Part shown: piece by piece, positions 14,966 to 21,550 of the stretch | Layout of the letters: each line of letters opens with the position of its first letter | Position numbering within the stretch: position 1 is the first letter of the stretch | Assembly: GCA_051881615.1 (NCBI GenBank) | Contig: JBJEQF010000034.1 | Coordinates: 1-26,339, forward strand | DNA from: CAMFTQ01 sp051881615 | GTDB taxonomy: Bacteria > Bacillota > Clostridia > Oscillospirales > Acutalibacteraceae | Direction: 5' to 3' | Length of the DNA stretch: 26,339 nt | Translations under genes and position numbers: made by a program | Notes under the pieces: generated by a model | Databases searched by the model: none | The model's input: only the letters and a program-made list of their open reading frames with translations | What the model was told of the DNA's origin: nothing

Positions 14966-15901
14966 ATGCCTATCAAGGTTCAGAGCGATTTGCCGGCAAT
15001 CAAGGTGCTTGAGTCTGAAAATATCTTCGTTATGCCCGAGGAAAGGGCGGTAACGCAGGACATCAGACCGCTTAAAATAGTTATTTTAAACCTTATGCCC
15101 ACAAAGGTAGAAACAGAAACACAGCTTTTAAGGCTTCTGGGCAATAGTCCCCTGCAGATTGATATTGAGCTTTTACAGGTGGTAACGCACGTGTCAAAGA
15201 ACACGCCCACACACCATCTGACAAAGTTCTACAGAACCTTTGACGAGATTAAGGACGAGCGCTTTGACGGTATGATTATAACAGGCGCACCTGTTGAAAC
15301 GCTCGAATTTGAAGAGGTTGATTACTGGGACGAGCTTAAGGAAATTATGCAGTGGTCAAAGCGTAACGTCTATTCAACCTTTCACATCTGCTGGGGAGCG
15401 CAGGCAGGACTTTACTACCACTACGGCGTAAAAAAATATATGCTCCCCGAAAAGCTGTCAGGAGTTTATAATCACAGAATTTTAAATCCGCTTCACCCGC
15501 TGATGAGAGGGTTTGACGACAGCTTTAAAATTCCGCATTCACGCTATACGGGTGTTTGCCGTGACGATATTGAAAAATGCGACGAGCTTGAAATCCTTGC
15601 TACCTCTGACTATGCAGGAGTTTCAATAGTATGCAGTAAGGACGGCAGACAGTTTTTTGTGTTAGGTCACGCCGAGTACGACAGAAACACGCTTGCAGGT
15701 GAATATTTCAGAGATAAAAACAAGGGCATAAACCCGACTGTTCCGTACAATTATTTTCCGAATGACGATCCGTCACGCTTACCGCCGATGGTATGGAGAA
15801 GTAACGCAACACTGCTTTATACAAACTGGCTAAACTACTACGTATACCAGCAGACGCCATACGATTTACAGGAGCTTAAAAGAATGTACGGTCAGGAATA
15901 A
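14966..15901 (+). CDS. metA: Homoserine O-acyltransferase (MetA family), predicted acetyl-CoA specific
   Basis: Acylates homoserine as the first dedicated step to methionine. The 311-residue protein has the MetA nucleophile C142 in HICWGAQAG, and H235 and E237 in LGHAEYD complete the active site. Residue 111 is glutamate (GAPVETLEF). In this family E111 goes with acetyl-CoA use and glycine with succinyl-CoA, so O-acetylhomoserine is the probable product despite the usual 'succinyltransferase' name. The ribosome binding site is a strong AGGAGGTG. No S-box or other methionine riboswitch is visible in the 32-base gap after proS. Confidence 0.93.
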   Translation: MPIKVQSDLPAIKVLESENIFVMPEERAVTQDIRPLKIVILNLMPTKVETETQLLRLLGNSPLQIDIELLQVVTHVSKNTPTHHLTKFYRTFDEIKDERFDGMIITGAPVETLEFEEVDYWDELKEIMQWSKRNVYSTFHICWGAQAGLYYHYGVKKYMLPEKLSGVYNHRILNPLHPLMRGFDDSFKIPHSRYTGVCRDDIEKCDELEILATSDYAGVSIVCSKDGRQFFVLGHAEYDRNTLAGEYFRDKNKGINPTVPYNYFPNDDPSRLPPMVWRSNATLLYTNWLNYYVYQQTPYDLQELKRMYGQE

Positions 15902-15906
15902 AAAAT

Positions 15907-15940
15907 AAGTGCCGTACTGTAGATTTATGGCACTTTTATT
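15907..15940 (+). terminator. Terminator of metA
   Basis: AAGTGCC (15907-15913) pairs with GGCACTT (15929-15935) around a 15-base loop and is followed by TTATT. The stem is short, so termination may be partial, with some read-through into the thioredoxin gene. Confidence 0.6.
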
Positions 15941-15963
15941 ATAAAAAAGGAAGGAAGATTATA

Positions 15964-16269
15964 ATGTCAGCAATTACAATCAACAGCGAAAATTTTCAGA
16001 CAGAGGTAATAAACAGCGACAAGCCTGTTCTGCTCGATTTCTGGGCGTCATGGTGCGGACCCTGCCGAATGGTTTCACCGATTATTGATGAAATAGCAGA
16101 TGAGTATCCGCAGTACAAGGTGGGCAAGATAAACGTTGACGAACAGCCTGTGCTTGCCTCACAGTTCGGTATTGTAAGCATACCAACGCTTGTTGTTATG
16201 AAAAACGGCGAAGTAACAGACAAATTAGTCGGCGCACACCCGAAACACGCAATTTTAAAGCTGTTATGA
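15964..16269 (+). CDS. trxA: Thioredoxin
   Basis: A 101-residue cytoplasmic thiol-disulfide reductant. The active site WCGPC has cysteines at 31 and 34, within the standard FWASWCGPCRM context. SIPTLVVMKNG carries the family's cis-proline loop. The whole protein is a single thioredoxin fold with no signal peptide. The ribosome binding site is GGAAGG. The stop overlaps the start of the acetyltransferase gene by four bases (ATGA), so the two are translated together. The symbol trxA is by family; other thioredoxins may exist elsewhere. Confidence 0.93.
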   Translation: MSAITINSENFQTEVINSDKPVLLDFWASWCGPCRMVSPIIDEIADEYPQYKVGKINVDEQPVLASQFGIVSIPTLVVMKNGEVTDKLVGAHPKHAILKLL

Positions 16270-16721
16270 GTACGACAATCAGAGCAATTAAAGAAAGCGA
16301 CAAGACTGATGTGCTTTCAATGATGCGTGAGTTTTACTCCTCCTCGGCAGTCTATACAAACGGCTCTGACGAGATTTTTACTGCCGATATAGAAAGCTGT
16401 CTAAGCGGCAGTTCCTATATTGAGGGGTACGTTTTTGTAGATGATAAAACGATACAAGGCTATGCGATGCTTGCAAAAAGCTTTTCAACAGAATTCGGCA
16501 GACAGTGCGTCTGGATAGAGGACGTTTTTATAAAGCCTGAGCATAGGGGAAAGGGCATAGGCAAAAAGCTTTTGCTTTTTGTCGGTCAAAAGTACCCTGA
16601 AGCCGTTATAAGGTTAGAGGTAGAAAAAGAAAACGAGCCTGCCGTAGAGCTTTACAAAAAATCAGGCTTTGAATTTTTGCCCTATGAGCAGATGATAAGA
16701 CTGCCTGTAAAAACTAAATAA
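16266..16721 (+). CDS. GNAT-family N-acetyltransferase
   Basis: A 151-residue GCN5-related acetyltransferase. Acetyl-CoA binding is shown by VFIKPEHRGKGIGKKLL, the R-x-x-G-x-G/A loop of motif A; the end AVELYKKSGFEFLP is motif B. The substrate (protein N-terminus, amino acid, drug or small amine) cannot be told. It overlaps the thioredoxin stop by four bases, so it is translationally coupled to it, and a terminator follows ten bases later. Confidence 0.88.
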   Translation: MSTTIRAIKESDKTDVLSMMREFYSSSAVYTNGSDEIFTADIESCLSGSSYIEGYVFVDDKTIQGYAMLAKSFSTEFGRQCVWIEDVFIKPEHRGKGIGKKLLLFVGQKYPEAVIRLEVEKENEPAVELYKKSGFEFLPYEQMIRLPVKTK

Positions 16722-16730
16722 GAATAATAA

Positions 16731-16769
16731 AAAGGCTGTGTCAAAACGAGAAGTTTTGGTACAGCCTTT
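16731..16769 (+). terminator. Hairpin terminator of the trxA-GNAT operon
   Basis: AAAGGCTGT (16731-16739) pairs with ACAGCCTTT (16761-16769); an inner stem CAAAAC/GTTTTG continues it, giving about 15 pairs with a small interruption. An A-run precedes it and only a short T-run follows. Confidence 0.7.
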
Positions 16770-16790
16770 GCTATATTTTGCTATGTAGAG

Positions 16791-16831
16791 TAATGAATAA
16801 TGAATGATGAAAAATGAATGATGAATAATTT
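16791..16831. repeat. 41-bp dispersed repeat, copy 2
   Basis: Identical over 41 bases to 13285-13325 and in the same orientation. It lies just after the GNAT terminator and before the AT-rich approach to the putative noncoding RNA promoter. The sequences on either side of the two copies are unrelated, which marks the borders of the repeat. Confidence 0.75.
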
Positions 16832-16958
16832 TTTCTCGGACAATCCGATGTCATAACAACTTAGATTTTGCACCCCAACACTCTAATTATACCACTTAAA
16901 AAATTCAACTTCAATACTTTTTGCAAAAATAAAAAAATAATAATTTTTAATAAAATAG

Positions 16959-16987
16959 TTGACAAGTGTTGAAAAGATGTATATAAT
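16959..16987 (+). promoter_or_regulatory. Perfect consensus promoter of the putative large RNA
   Basis: The -35 box TTGACA (16959-16964) and the -10 box TATAAT (16982-16987) both match the sigma-A consensus exactly, with 17 bases between them. It is the strongest promoter in the window by eye. Transcription would start near 16994. Confidence 0.85.
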
Positions 16988-17025
16988 ATAGACAAAGAAA
17001 AGGAACAAAAAAGGAGGTTTTCAAA

Positions 17026-17094
17026 ATGTTGAAAAAACAACCTTTAATCAGACATATCAAAGAGTTCTTACGGAGCCTTCCACCAAATGTATAA
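17026..17094 (+). CDS. Possible 22-residue peptide at the start of the large RNA
   Basis: An ATG with a perfect AAGGAGG site eight bases upstream opens a 22-codon frame ending in TAA. The peptide begins MLKKQPLIRHIKEF and ends SLPPNV; it is basic and could form a short amphipathic helix. It begins about 32 bases after the predicted transcription start. The ribosome binding site and ATG can also fold into a hairpin (AAAGG with CCTTT, inner TTCAA/TTGAA). It may be a leader peptide, a real small protein, or a chance match inside a structured RNA. No known family was recognised. Confidence 0.4.
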   Translation: MLKKQPLIRHIKEFLRSLPPNV

Positions 17095-17610
17095 AACCGG
17101 GTGCGTTGAGCAAATGTGTAAAGCTAACTTGTTTGTGTCGGAGCAGATGATTATTTAAATGTTATAAAACATATTTTAACCGATGGGTTTATTAAAATCA
17201 GTAGATGTTCCGAAAGATTCTTATACAGTCTGATTTATCTGTATATTGTAATAATTTCAAAAGCACGAGCAAATGTTTTTGAATTGTTAGTGAAATGTAA
17301 ATTTCATTTGCAGACTGTAATTGTCCCAATAAGTGAATTCTATATATTAGCCGATAGTACTCGGTAAAGCGGATTTTATCATATAATTTAATATACAGTA
17401 CGACTTTAAAACGGATTTTTATTTATGGTGGTAAGACCAATGAGAAGTTAATTTTTAGATTTACCTAATACTAAAGAATGGAGATTAGTCCGATGTAATC
17501 GCAATCTTAATCTTAGATTTCATTGTAAAGGAATGAGTCCAAAGAACAGGTAAGTTAATAAGTCGTAAGACAAAGAGCTTCTGAAGATTCAAAAGTCAAT
17601 TAAAGCTTAT

Positions 17611-17644
17611 AAACGGCGGTTGCTGATGTAACCGCCGTTTTTTT
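17611..17644 (+). terminator. Strong terminator of the large RNA
   Basis: AAACGGCGGTT (17611-17621) and AACCGCCGTTT (17630-17640) form a perfect 11-bp GC-rich stem with an 8-base loop, followed by a run of T to 17644. Confidence 0.92.
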
Positions 17645-17661
17645 GCAATAGAACCTCTTAT

Positions 17662-17689
17662 AAAAGATCACAAATTTGTGGTCTTTTTT
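17662..17689. terminator. Second, tandem terminator (possibly bidirectional)
   Basis: AAAAGATCAC (17662-17671) pairs with GTGGTCTTTT (17678-17687), with one G-T pair, around the loop AAATTT. It carries A's before and T's after. Together with the hairpin ending at 17640 it isolates the large RNA from the sigma factor operon. Confidence 0.75.
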
Positions 17690-17712
17690 AGTTTTTTAAT
17701 GCGACAGTCTTG

Positions 17713-17741
17713 TTGATTTTTCTTTATTAAAACTTTAAAAT
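17713..17741 (+). promoter_or_regulatory. Promoter of the sigma/anti-sigma operon
   Basis: A -35 box TTGATT (17713-17718) and a -10 box TAAAAT (17736-17741) are 17 bases apart, giving a start near 17748. An ECF-type promoter for self-activation is not clear; the only hint is TGTAACATTT at 17746-17755 with no matching -10. Confidence 0.5.
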
Positions 17742-17747
17742 AATATG

Positions 17748-17772
17748 TAACATTTTACCGCTTTAAATGTTA
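17748..17772 (+). promoter_or_regulatory. Palindrome at the start of the sigma factor transcript
   Basis: TAACATTT (17748-17755) and AAATGTTA (17765-17772) are perfect 8-base arms with a 9-base spacer, exactly at the predicted transcription start. It could be an operator or an RNA hairpin. Confidence 0.4.
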
Positions 17773-17808
17773 TATTTATAAAAGACAGGGGAGAGAGGGT
17801 GACAGAAT

Positions 17809-18306
17809 GTGAATAATCGGATATTGCAGCAATTTTATGAGCGGTACAGCAGGGAGTTGTATATCTACCTGTACTCCCTTTGCAATAACGTTCATCTTAC
17901 AGAGGACTTGCTGCAGGAAACCTTTGTAAGAGCTATTCTTTCTCTTCCCGACAAGCATACAAATCCACGTGCATGGCTTTATATGGTTGCAAGAAATCTG
18001 TATTTTAATCATTATAAAAAGGAAAAGCAGAAAATATCGTTAGAAATCTCTGATAATTCTGCGGACATTGTCCCTGATGTACTTGAAAATTTAATTGAAG
18101 ATGAAAATAAACGGATTTTGTATAAAGCACTTGAAAATCTGTCACCGATTAAAAGAGAAATACTGCGGCTTCAGTATTTAGGAAATCTCTCTCACAAAGA
18201 AATAGCGGCTATACTGCATATATCGCCTGAAAACGTCAGGGTTCTGGGCTGTCGCGGAAAAAAAGAACTTAAAAAATTTTTGGAGGTCAACGGTTATGAA
18301 ATATAG
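17809..18306 (+). CDS. RNA polymerase ECF-type sigma-70 factor
   Basis: A 165-residue two-domain sigma factor that directs RNA polymerase to a stress or envelope regulon. Region 2 covers about residues 8-75 (LTEDLLQETFVRAI, then NPRAWLYMVARNLYFNHYKK). Region 4 covers about 105-160 (LSPIKREILRLQYLGNLSHKEIAAIL, a helix-turn-helix). The start codon is GTG at 17809; the ATG two bases upstream is followed at once by a stop codon in its own frame. GAGAGGG upstream serves as a ribosome binding site. The end overlaps the next gene by 11 bases, an arrangement typical of a sigma factor with its regulator. Confidence 0.9.
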   Translation: MNNRILQQFYERYSRELYIYLYSLCNNVHLTEDLLQETFVRAILSLPDKHTNPRAWLYMVARNLYFNHYKKEKQKISLEISDNSADIVPDVLENLIEDENKRILYKALENLSPIKREILRLQYLGNLSHKEIAAILHISPENVRVLGCRGKKELKKFLEVNGYEI

Positions 18307-19489
18307 CGAGATAATTGAACTGTATAAGCAGAAAAAGCTTGATGAGCAGAAGATGAAGGAGGTAGAGGCTGAAATTGAAAAGCACGAGGCAATCAGCGAA
18401 TTCCTTTTTGATGAGGATATCCCCGGATTTGAGAATGACTCAGTGAATATCTCCGTGGAAACAACAAACAGCAATTCACAGGCAGACGCAAAATTTGTAA
18501 AAATGATAAACAAATCAATCCGTGCGGCTTTTATCAAGCTGGGTGTGACAGTGGCTTGCTTAGCCCTTGCATTGGTAATGTTTGTTCAGTTTGCGCTTCC
18601 GAAGCTCGTGTCAGAGATGTATTACAATCCTGAGGAGTCAGTAACAGAGCAGACAAAGCGGTTTGACCTTGATATAGCGGTATATACCGAATTGTTTGTT
18701 CCCGAACAGCTCAGGGAGGAAACAATAGTAAAAAGCAGAGGCTACGGCGAATATGAGTTTGCGGTGCTTCAGACCTCAAGCTACACCGGTACATTTACAG
18801 ATGTTTCGGGATACATTGATAAAAATCAAATCGTATTCTATAATTCCAATATAATCAAGCCGTTTACGTCCAATGCGTTTGTAAGAGTGGCATCAGATTC
18901 ACTTGACAAATCGCAGTCGCTTTCAGAACAGATTTCAGAAAATGATTTAGTGATATACAGTGCCGCCGGAACAAGAAAAGACGCTGAAAACGCAATCAGT
19001 AAGCTTGACGATGAGAAATTTTACAACGCTTATGTTTCACTTGACAGGGTGATGAAGTATGAGGATTTTGTGAGCTTTCTTGAAGCTACAGGTTATGAGG
19101 GCGTTGTATGGTGCGCTCCTATGGTGTCGGGCGGAGGAACAAATAACATCGGATTTTTCTATGAACAGGGTTCGGGAACTGAAATCCGTTGGGACGAGGA
19201 AAAATATCCATATCTTAAGCTGTGGAATATTATCAGTGATGCGGAAGCGATGAAGAATACGGAAACGGCAAAACAGCATTTTACCGATATGCTTTCATAT
19301 ATGTCCGAGCAGACTGCATTCTGCGAGATGATGGGAATTGATGCCGACAAGCTGTCAAAAAGCAAGCAATATATTGACGAAAACGGTCTGAATATTTACG
19401 GTTTTATGATTATTGCGCAGAAAGACGAGATTAAAAAGATGCTTGAAAACGAAAATGTTTTCACTATTTATACAACAGCAGTAAAATAA
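18296..19489 (+). CDS. Membrane-bound sigma factor regulator (putative anti-sigma factor)
   Basis: A 397-residue protein with a charged cytoplasmic N-terminus (1-75), one membrane helix (about 80-103) and a large extracytoplasmic part. The first 30 residues are a charged helix rich in Lys and Glu, followed by FLFDEDIPGFE. There is no zinc-finger H-x3-C-x2-C motif, so it is not the ZAS class. Layout and size resemble the Firmicutes sigma-regulator family with conserved N- and C-terminal halves, and the extracytoplasmic part could sense an envelope signal. It starts behind GGAGGT and overlaps the sigma gene by 11 bases. The role is inferred from this coupling and the topology. Confidence 0.75.
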   Translation: MKYSEIIELYKQKKLDEQKMKEVEAEIEKHEAISEFLFDEDIPGFENDSVNISVETTNSNSQADAKFVKMINKSIRAAFIKLGVTVACLALALVMFVQFALPKLVSEMYYNPEESVTEQTKRFDLDIAVYTELFVPEQLREETIVKSRGYGEYEFAVLQTSSYTGTFTDVSGYIDKNQIVFYNSNIIKPFTSNAFVRVASDSLDKSQSLSEQISENDLVIYSAAGTRKDAENAISKLDDEKFYNAYVSLDRVMKYEDFVSFLEATGYEGVVWCAPMVSGGGTNNIGFFYEQGSGTEIRWDEEKYPYLKLWNIISDAEAMKNTETAKQHFTDMLSYMSEQTAFCEMMGIDADKLSKSKQYIDENGLNIYGFMIIAQKDEIKKMLENENVFTIYTTAVK

Positions 19490-19640
19490 AAAATATAAAA
19501 CTACAAGGCTATGCCGCAAAGCTCAGCTATATCAGAGTACTCAATATGAACAATACTATAATTGAACTTGATGTCAGCATTTGATTTTAAATAAATACCG
19601 CTTAAGAAAAGCTTATAAGATAATCTGCACAAAATAATGA

Positions 19641-19686
19641 TAAACATGAAAGGGTGAAAACCGCATTCTTTCGTGTTTATTTTTAA
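19641..19686 (+). terminator. Terminator of the sigma/anti-sigma operon
   Basis: TAAACATGAAAG (19641-19652) pairs with CTTTCGTGTTTA (19668-19679), with one G-T pair, and a T-rich tail follows. It lies about 150 bases after the stop; the sequence between holds no gene. The rest of the gap up to the sugar transferase is AT-rich and carries that gene's promoter. Confidence 0.75.
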
Positions 19687-19795
19687 TTTTAAAAACCTAA
19701 TATTTTAAGTAAGTGTGATTGTGAACACATATTTAAAAAATTATGTCATTTTATTGTATAATTTTACAGAAGTGTGAAAATTCTTCCTTCATTTG

Positions 19796-19824
19796 TTGAC
19801 TATACTGATATGATTTGATAAAAT
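19796..19824 (+). promoter_or_regulatory. Promoter of the sugar-phosphate transferase gene
   Basis: A -35 box TTGACT (19796-19801) and a -10 box TAAAAT (19819-19824), 17 bases apart. The transcript would begin near 19831, about 104 bases before the only good ribosome binding site (19935-19942). Confidence 0.65.
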
Positions 19825-19862
19825 ACATATGTAGATTTATTGTGAGAATTTAGAAAAGTTTT

Positions 19863-20678
19863 TTGTTCGTTTTCACAAGTATTCGCCTAACGGCAATAAC
19901 CTGTTACGTTTTTTCAGACTTTTCAATTGCGACAGAGAGGAGATGCGTTATCATAGAGATTGACATTTCTGCTGCTTCAACTGAAGAAAGAAATTTTGAT
20001 ACAATAACTATCGGCATGACAGATCCTGTTGCGGTAGAAGCTGCCGGTATTGATTTTACATACAAAAACAAACCGTTTTTTGATTTTGTAAAACGCATTT
20101 TCGACATTTGTTGCTCTTTGGCTGCGATTATTATTTCGATTCCTTTCTTTATAATTATCAGCGCAGTAATTATGATAAGCGACCGCAATCTAAAGCCTTT
20201 TTTTGTTCAGAAAAGATGCGGAAAAAACGGCAAGACCTTCAGCTTTATAAAGTTTCGCTCAATGTGTGTTGATGCAGAGGAACAGCTTGACAGCCTGCAA
20301 AAGCACAACGAAATGGACGGTCCTGTTTTCAAAATAACCGATGACCCAAGAATTACAAGAGTCGGAAAGCTTCTTCGTTCAACAGGACTTGACGAGCTGC
20401 CCCAGTTGTTTAATATTTTTATGGGCAGTATGTCCTTTGTGGGACCTCGGCCGGCACTGCCAAACGAGGTTGAGCAGTACAGCGAAACAGACAGACTGAG
20501 GCTTCTGGTAAAGCCGGGACTTACCTGCTATTGGCAGGTTCAGCCAAACAGAAACAGTATTTCTTTCGCAAAATGGATGGAGCTTGACCGCAAATATATC
20601 AGCGAGCGCAGCTTTCTGCTTGACATAAAGCTGATATTCAAAACAGCTCTTACAATCATACACAGAGAAGGCTGCTAA
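19863..20678 (+). CDS. Undecaprenyl-phosphate sugar-phosphate transferase (bacterial sugar transferase family)
   Basis: Transfers a sugar 1-phosphate from a nucleotide sugar to the lipid carrier, starting polysaccharide synthesis at the inner membrane. Hallmarks are the FFDFVKRIFD entry, a hydrophobic hairpin (SLAAIIISIPFFIIISAVI), the KTFSFIKFRSM motif, TRVGKLLRSTGLDELPQLFN, SFVGPRPALP and KPGLTCYWQV. The length from the first ATG (20016) is 220 residues, usual for the family. The start is unclear: the frame is open from a TTG at 19863, the first in-frame ATG at 20016 has no ribosome binding site, and the only good site (GAGAGGAG, 19935-19942) is followed at normal spacing by ATC/ATA codons. 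The sugar is unknown; no other polysaccharide genes are nearby. Confidence 0.88.
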   Translation: MFVFTSIRLTAITCYVFSDFSIATERRCVIIEIDISAASTEERNFDTITIGMTDPVAVEAAGIDFTYKNKPFFDFVKRIFDICCSLAAIIISIPFFIIISAVIMISDRNLKPFFVQKRCGKNGKTFSFIKFRSMCVDAEEQLDSLQKHNEMDGPVFKITDDPRITRVGKLLRSTGLDELPQLFNIFMGSMSFVGPRPALPNEVEQYSETDRLRLLVKPGLTCYWQVQPNRNSISFAKWMELDRKYISERSFLLDIKLIFKTALTIIHREGC

Positions 20679-20708
20679 GGTATATTGCAGCGATTATTAT
20701 AAACACCT

Positions 20709-20740
20709 GTACCACCCCAAAACAAGGGTGGTACTTTTTT
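20709..20740 (+). terminator. Terminator of the sugar transferase gene
   Basis: GTACCACCC (20709-20717) and GGGTGGTAC (20726-20734) form a perfect 9-bp stem with an 8-base loop, followed by six T's. Confidence 0.92.
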
Positions 20741-20869
20741 CTTTATAGGAAATTGCGCAGTTGCGCTCGGGCATAAAAGGTTTATATCAGCATAAGCTGC
20801 CTACACGAACCGGATGCAACGTCACGTTCTTTTTTATGGTGTGACTGCATTTTGATTACGTAAGGCAAT

Positions 20870-21307
20870 TTAGTATTTAGGTTTTTTAAGATGACATTTG
20901 TCAAATGACGGGTTAAAGGCGTAGAAATTTTTGTCGTCAAGCTTGTCGGTCAGAATTCGTAAATTCTCGCCGAAACGCTGGTAATGCACAATCTCACGTT
21001 CGCGCAAAAAGCGAATCGGATCCTTTACGTCGGGGTCGTCACAAAAGCGCAGAATGTTGTCATAGGTCGTTCTCGCCTTTTGCTCCGCCGCAAGATCCTC
21101 GTGCAAATCTGTGATAGGATCTCCCTTGACTGCAAGAACAGACGCAGAAAACGGTGTGCCTGATGCCGCCTGCGGATAAATACCTGTTGTGTGGTCAACA
21201 AAATAATCGTCAAACCCCGCCTTTTTAATTTCATCAATCGAAAGATTTCGTGTAAGCTGGTAAACAATAGCGCCGATCATCTCAAGATGCCCCAGCTCCT
21301 CTGTACC
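20870..21307 (-). pseudogene. Manganese catalase / CotJC-type protein, 5'-truncated
   Basis: The readable part covers only the C-terminal two thirds of a manganese catalase, the family of the spore coat protein CotJC. Homology starts abruptly at about 21307 with GTEELGHLEMIGAIVYQL. Three sets of di-manganese ligands remain: E and H in EELGHLE, E in AAEQKAR and H in REIVHYQRF. The first helix with its glutamate ligand is gone. Upstream, in frame, the similarity is replaced by unrelated codons and then a stop (TAG). The first ATG inside it (21280) has no good ribosome binding site. It is most likely a dead fragment left by a deletion or insertion. The longest frame from an ATG is 136 residues. 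Confidence 0.75.
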
Positions 21308-21474
21308 TGACGAGTCCCCTCGGTTGGAAGTTTTGCCGTTTGCAAGCTATAAATTCATATCATACGGAAAGCTTGATAAACGCACAACCATTCTTGCAAC
21401 AGAATCGGACAAGCACAGAAGAAAATTCTTTACAGCAAGGCTGTATCTGATATAAAGCAAAACGCAAAAATTAA
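21308..21474. other. Unassigned sequence upstream of the catalase fragment
   Basis: This segment joins the catalase homology at a sharp border. On the plus strand the frame is open from the border to a stop at 21453-21455 and reads like protein (DESPRLEVLPFAS near the border, KHRRKFFTARLYLI at the end), but it has no start codon with a ribosome binding site. It could be the tail of another gene or a repeat that was inserted here. No function is assigned. Confidence 0.35.
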
Positions 21475-21503
21475 TTGCTACTTTCCTGCTTTTGTGATAG
21501 AAT
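21475..21503 (+). promoter_or_regulatory. Promoter of the HAD-methyltransferase pair
   Basis: A -35 box TTGCTA (21475-21480) and a -10 box TAGAAT (21498-21503), 17 bases apart, place the start near 21510, about 40 bases before the HAD start codon. Confidence 0.5.
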
Positions 21504-21550
21504 TTAGGTAGATGAACTAATTTATGAGATTATGAGGAAAATGGAGAACA

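Larger units (their letters stand above)
16994..17646 (+). ncRNA. Candidate large structured noncoding RNA, about 650 nt
   Basis: Between a perfect promoter and a strong terminator there are about 650 bases with no ordinary gene on either strand. Local helices visible by eye are 17159-17172 (ATGTT/AACAT), 17173-17198 (ATTTTAA/TTAAAAT), and a multibranch domain closed by a perfect 9-bp helix 17224-17232/17311-17319 that encloses hairpins 17256-17283 and 17291-17306. Further hairpins are 17351-17364 (CCGA/TCGG), 17426-17439 (TGGT/ACCA) and 17576-17607 (AGCTT/AAGCT). Size and isolation recall the large ornate RNAs of anaerobes (ROOL, OLE, GOLLD classes), but no class consensus was recognised. 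It is not RNase P RNA, tmRNA or 6S RNA as far as their conserved motifs show. Confidence 0.55.

Noticed and set aside
16994..17646. RNase P RNA, tmRNA or 6S RNA as identity of the large RNA
   Set aside because: The conserved RNase P words and the tRNA-like ends of tmRNA are absent, and the length is too great for 6S RNA.
21304..21345. CTGACGAG motif resembling a hammerhead ribozyme core
   Set aside because: The bases that follow do not form stem II, and no cleavage-site stem could be drawn around GAA, so the match is probably chance.
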